Shown here in pieces: positions 62,301-64,000 of a DNA stretch of 64,000 nt (the stretch's first letter is position 1; every line of letters begins with the position of its first letter). Source of the DNA: Terriglobus roseus (GTDB taxonomy: Bacteria > Acidobacteriota > Terriglobia > Terriglobales > Acidobacteriaceae); NCBI RefSeq assembly GCF_900105625.1, contig NZ_FNSD01000001.1, positions 4,650,001-4,714,000 of the forward strand. Direction: 5' to 3'. The notes beneath the pieces were generated by a model, which ran no database searches, was not told the origin of the DNA, and worked only from the letters and a program-made list of their open reading frames with translations. Both the position numbers and the translations under genes were made by a program.

Positions 62301-63229
62301 CGCTCAGCCTTTGACGCCTGCCGCTTGAGGCTGCCCATCTGCCGTGTCACTTCGTCGAAGATGTCATCGACACGCGCAAGGTTTTGTTTCGCGGCCTCGA
62401 GTCGAAGCTCAGCAAGACGCTTCTTCGTCTTGAAGCGCGTGATCCCGGCCGCCTCTTCGATGATGGATCGGCGATCCAACGGCTTCGAGGACAACAGTTG
62501 GCCAATGCGCTCCTGGCCGATGATCGCGTAGTTCTCGCCGGACAGGCCGGTGCCAAAAAAGATGTCCTGAATATCGCGCAGGCGGCAGATCTTGCCATTC
62601 AGCAGGTACTCCGACTCGCCCGAGCGGAAGAGCCGGCGCGTGACGGTGATCTCACCAGCGCGGACAGGGGCACGGTTGAACTTGCGGCGACGAATCTTCA
62701 GCACGAGGGGCGTGGGAGCAGTCGTCCCGGCTTCGGCAGCAGCCTGCTCAGCATTGGGATCGATCGGAGCATCGACTTCGATCTCTTCCGACTCTTCGTC
62801 CGGAGGGATGGGCCCGGGCTGAGCCTCTGCCACGGCGGCCAGTGTGGCCTCGGCGCTCATGTTGCGCTCAGCGGTCTCGTCCCAGTCGTTGATCTCGGCC
62901 GGTTTGGATGTCACCGAACCCATGTTGATCGTTTCGCCTGCATCGCTGGCGTCATAGACGTCTGGGTCGACCAGCGTCAGGGAGACCTCGGCCATGCCGG
63001 TGGGCTTGCGGTCGCGCGTCCCGGCGAAGATCACGTCTTCCATCTTCACGCCGCGCAGGCTCTTCGCACTCTGCTCACCCAGCACCCATGTAATAGCGTC
63101 CGAGATGTTCGACTTGCCACAGCCATTCGGGCCGACAATGGCTGCGATGCCGCTGCCGCTAAGCTGCACATCCGTGCGGTCGCAGAAAGACTTAAAGCCG
63201 AGAATCTGAACACGCTTGAGCTTGAGCAA
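59357..63229 (-). CDS. smc: Chromosome segregation protein SMC, TTG start, with head insertion
   Basis: 1290 residues; the typical length is about 1180. Walker A is IVGPNGCGKSNISDAI (about 31-46), followed by the usual WVLGEQSAKSLRGVKMEDVIF. Long coiled coils flank a hinge near the centre (FLKEELNYVVVKDW to YHNVTVTGGKARSGGPL). The signature LLLSGGEKALTALSLLVGIF (about 1187-1206) and Walker B FCVLDEVDAPLDETN are near the C-terminus. An acidic, Ala/Pro-rich insertion of about 90 residues (about 90-188: DEESEEIEVDAPIDPNAEQ and similar) breaks the head between LTLVDPD and ITVTRRLFRSGESEYLL. TTG 63229 is the first plausible start, with GGAGG upstream. ScpA/ScpB genes are not nearby. Confidence 0.94.
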   Translation of the reverse strand: MLKLKRVQILGFKSFCDRTDVQLSGSGIAAIVGPNGCGKSNISDAITWVLGEQSAKSLRGVKMEDVIFAGTRDRKPTGMAEVSLTLVDPDVYDASDAGETINMGSVTSKPAEINDWDETAERNMSAEATLAAVAEAQPGPIPPDEESEEIEVDAPIDPNAEQAAAEAGTTAPTPLVLKIRRRKFNRAPVRAGEITVTRRLFRSGESEYLLNGKICRLRDIQDIFFGTGLSGENYAIIGQERIGQLLSSKPLDRRSIIEEAAGITRFKTKKRLAELRLEAAKQNLARVDDIFDEVTRQMGSLKRQASKAERYGQMRDELRAKLRVVLRSRLSQHDADRSTSEESVNKLTTSIDEQATSLEALDADHTAGVARGYELDEEIRAAQSRINETRVELERATARIHSNNDRVNDLAARVASGTDELAQLKHQIEALSADRDGLRLFLETATADTEGARQEAQTKQREASEAQSQVNNADREAGNGRHQSMQLMQRISNVHREEAQAAESLAGLERDAQRLVGESEQAKVELEALGKQRGQVSMTFESVTDRLKRLEAEIAQLRLDLDAKRREEMETRRRGDHLRAEAATLTGRKNSLEALIRDHSYSSETVRKLFKANGIGTSVAPVGTLADFLEVDDEHGAVVDEFLKEELNYVVVKDWNSADAGIGLLKGNVDGRATFLVHSESAPAYGDGMASRSVGELRGARPLKDCIRILNGFGRSLEVVLPKLREGFIAPDSETARTLALENPEAFFLSPSGETYHNVTVTGGKARSGGPLALKSELREIQAKLEAVQADLSQSELGVAGLTKQIQEMQHAIEAKGNERRDAEREAANSGAALRQMDSEAARIEKRLADWSLHSERNRDARAQKQDLIERKQTEAAQLSVEREAIDARVNEAVLRIEDLRLQREEVQAAAAAAAAALAGLEERRRNASANFEQNERMRNTTQQRIVHLEGQIAGAAAERTRREEETIQLTEQQAELTAQREQLTAEAHRLSAEATALRATIAEKNSLLRTMRTEIEGLREQRATLQTKIARLSSEIEHLEAQSLNDLNMPAEELRADTSIEPITAEALDAADEETRTMKGKLEAMGPVNMMALEEFAEAEQRHSFLETQRKDLLDSIANTQGAIKEIDEISKIKFDDAFAIINKNFSDTFVKLFGGGQATMKLTDESNSAESGIDLVASPPGKKMQNVLLLSGGEKALTALSLLVGIFEFQPSPFCVLDEVDAPLDETNVGRFARLVHEMSKDTQFVVITHHKRTMTEADVIYGVTMQEPGVSKIVSVNLNKAEPRRVA

Positions 63230-63704
63230 GTGAAAGAGACCTCCACACCGAATGTCGCCCTGCAGAACCGGGCGGCGACAGTGTTCTTGTATGACTTGAG
63301 GCTAGTCCGCCACTGGAGCGGAATCAAGCGGGATACGTGGCAGATATTGTGGATAATCCGGTGCGAAACACTAGGTGTGGGGAGTGGTTTACGGATTCTT
63401 TCTCAAGTCTCGGCTGTTTGCGAGGACTCAGTAGATTAAAGGGCTGTCCGCCATTGCCTATTCCTCTGTCTCCAGGCACGCACAGGTCGCTGCCTCGGTC
63501 TGCCTGTCGATGAAGTCGATCTTGCTGCGATAATCGGCTGGGAAACGTCCAATAAGCGAAGGGAATCAGGTGCTGCTGCATGGTGTGTTTTGCGTTGGAG
63601 CTACACCTGATACATTGCTTGCATCTATTGAAATCTGTGACTCGTACAAGCACAGCGTTCTGCTCTGACTAGTGCAGAGATTGAATAAGAACAGGGAGAG
63701 TTCG
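63230..63704. other. Intergenic region smc / secreted protein
   Basis: About 475 bp between divergent genes. No RNA gene, convincing promoter or repeat is visible. A minus-strand frame at 63324-63653 (109 codons, Cys/His-rich start) exists, but it has no family similarity and no good ribosome binding site, so I do not call it. Confidence 0.4.
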
Positions 63705-64000
63705 ATGAAGAAGGCTTTTCTCGCCTCGATGCTGGCGGCCGCGTGCGTCTCCGCAACGTACGCCGTGGCACAAACACCGGTAACCACGAACAATGGGGCG
63801 GCAGCGCAGGGACCACAGCTTTCGGCGGATGAGTACACGGCATACCAAGCCGTGATTACCGCCACCGACCCGGCGGCGAAAGCCACCGCAGCTGAGGCTT
63901 TCCTGACGAAGTTTCCGCAGTCGTCCGTGAAGAGCACCGTTCTGGAGCAGCTTGTTGCCGGTTACGCCGGATCCAACAACGTGCCGAAGACGCTTGAGTC
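63705..64000 (+). CDS. Secreted protein of unknown function (partial, runs off window)
   Basis: ATG 63705 has AGGGAGAG just upstream. The first 98 residues are visible: a signal peptide MKKAFLASMLAAACVSATYAVAQ, a Thr/Asn-rich stretch, then SADEYTAYQAVITATDPAAKATAAEAFLTKFPQSSVKSTVLEQLVAGYA. This is a helical segment resembling the start of TPR-type repeats in exported acidobacterial proteins. No domain assignment is possible; the rest is outside the window. Confidence 0.75.
   Translation, partial: MKKAFLASMLAAACVSATYAVAQTPVTTNNGAAAQGPQLSADEYTAYQAVITATDPAAKATAAEAFLTKFPQSSVKSTVLEQLVAGYAGSNNVPKTLE

Noticed and set aside
63324-63653. 109-codon minus-strand gene upstream of smc
   Set aside because: No ribosome binding site or family resemblance; composition looks like intergenic sequence.

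Overview
The window looks like a chromosomal segment from an acidobacterium of the class Terriglobia (Terriglobus/Granulicella/Edaphobacter type). This is inferred from family content, not a database match: a very long CarboxypepD_reg/TonB-dependent receptor, a GWxTD-domain protein, many MacB-type permeases, a large set of secreted proteins and lipoproteins, high GC, and intergenic hairpin and TTTGTTATCTAG repeats. There are no insertion sequences, integrases, CRISPR arrays or rRNA genes. Most of the window is ordinary core chromosome with some accessory surface and transport functions.

Layout. (1) 1-5.2 kb, minus strand: an arginine operon argR-argC-argB-argD-argF-argG, with overlapping or nearly overlapping genes. 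It is controlled by two ARG-box-like palindromes (5332-5345 and 5352-5365) that overlap the promoter and lie between argR and the divergent gltB. (2) 5.5-18.2 kb, plus strand except one gene: glutamate synthase large subunit (no gltD nearby), an acyl-CoA synthetase, an HAD acid phosphatase, a small excisionase-like HTH protein, a Tat-exported metallophosphoesterase (minus), an Xaa-Pro aminopeptidase, then accB-accC-thiE. (3) 18.1-28 kb: a secreted acetamidase-like protein, two unrelated APC-superfamily amino acid transporters, a 933-aa secreted protein of unknown function, and an ATPase plus HlyD/MacA-type adaptor with no permease. (4) 28.2-36 kb: a GWxTD protein, a carboxypeptidase-regulatory-like surface protein, tRNA-Lys(CTT), and a three-gene phosphorelay cluster (CHASE3 histidine kinase, CheY-like regulator, REC-PAS-kinase hybrid). 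(5) 35.9-38 kb, minus: copC-copD-type genes and a secreted protein built from two HxHP modules.

(6) 38.4-53.5 kb is the most distinctive part. Two closely related lipoprotein-like M20 peptidase homologues flank one MacB-type ATPase and three MacB/FtsX-type permeases, all in the same direction. A TonB-dependent receptor (opposite strand), a DUF885-type peptidase lipoprotein and a LysR regulator follow. Both M20 proteins lack the canonical zinc-ligand His and bridging Asp, and permease 1 carries a His-rich extracytoplasmic insertion. This cassette is my main candidate for something not described.

(7) 53.6-64 kb: tRNA-Gly(GCC) and tRNA-Cys(GCA) behind a near-consensus promoter, a secretin, a small Fis-type HTH protein, a CvpA-type membrane protein, purC, a FucP/GluP-type sugar transporter, smc (with a long acidic insertion in the ATPase head), and the start of a secreted protein that leaves the window.

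Start codons: several genes (argB, the TonB receptor, the HxHP protein, smc) only make sense with TTG starts preceded by good Shine-Dalgarno sequences. I moved several starts on that basis.
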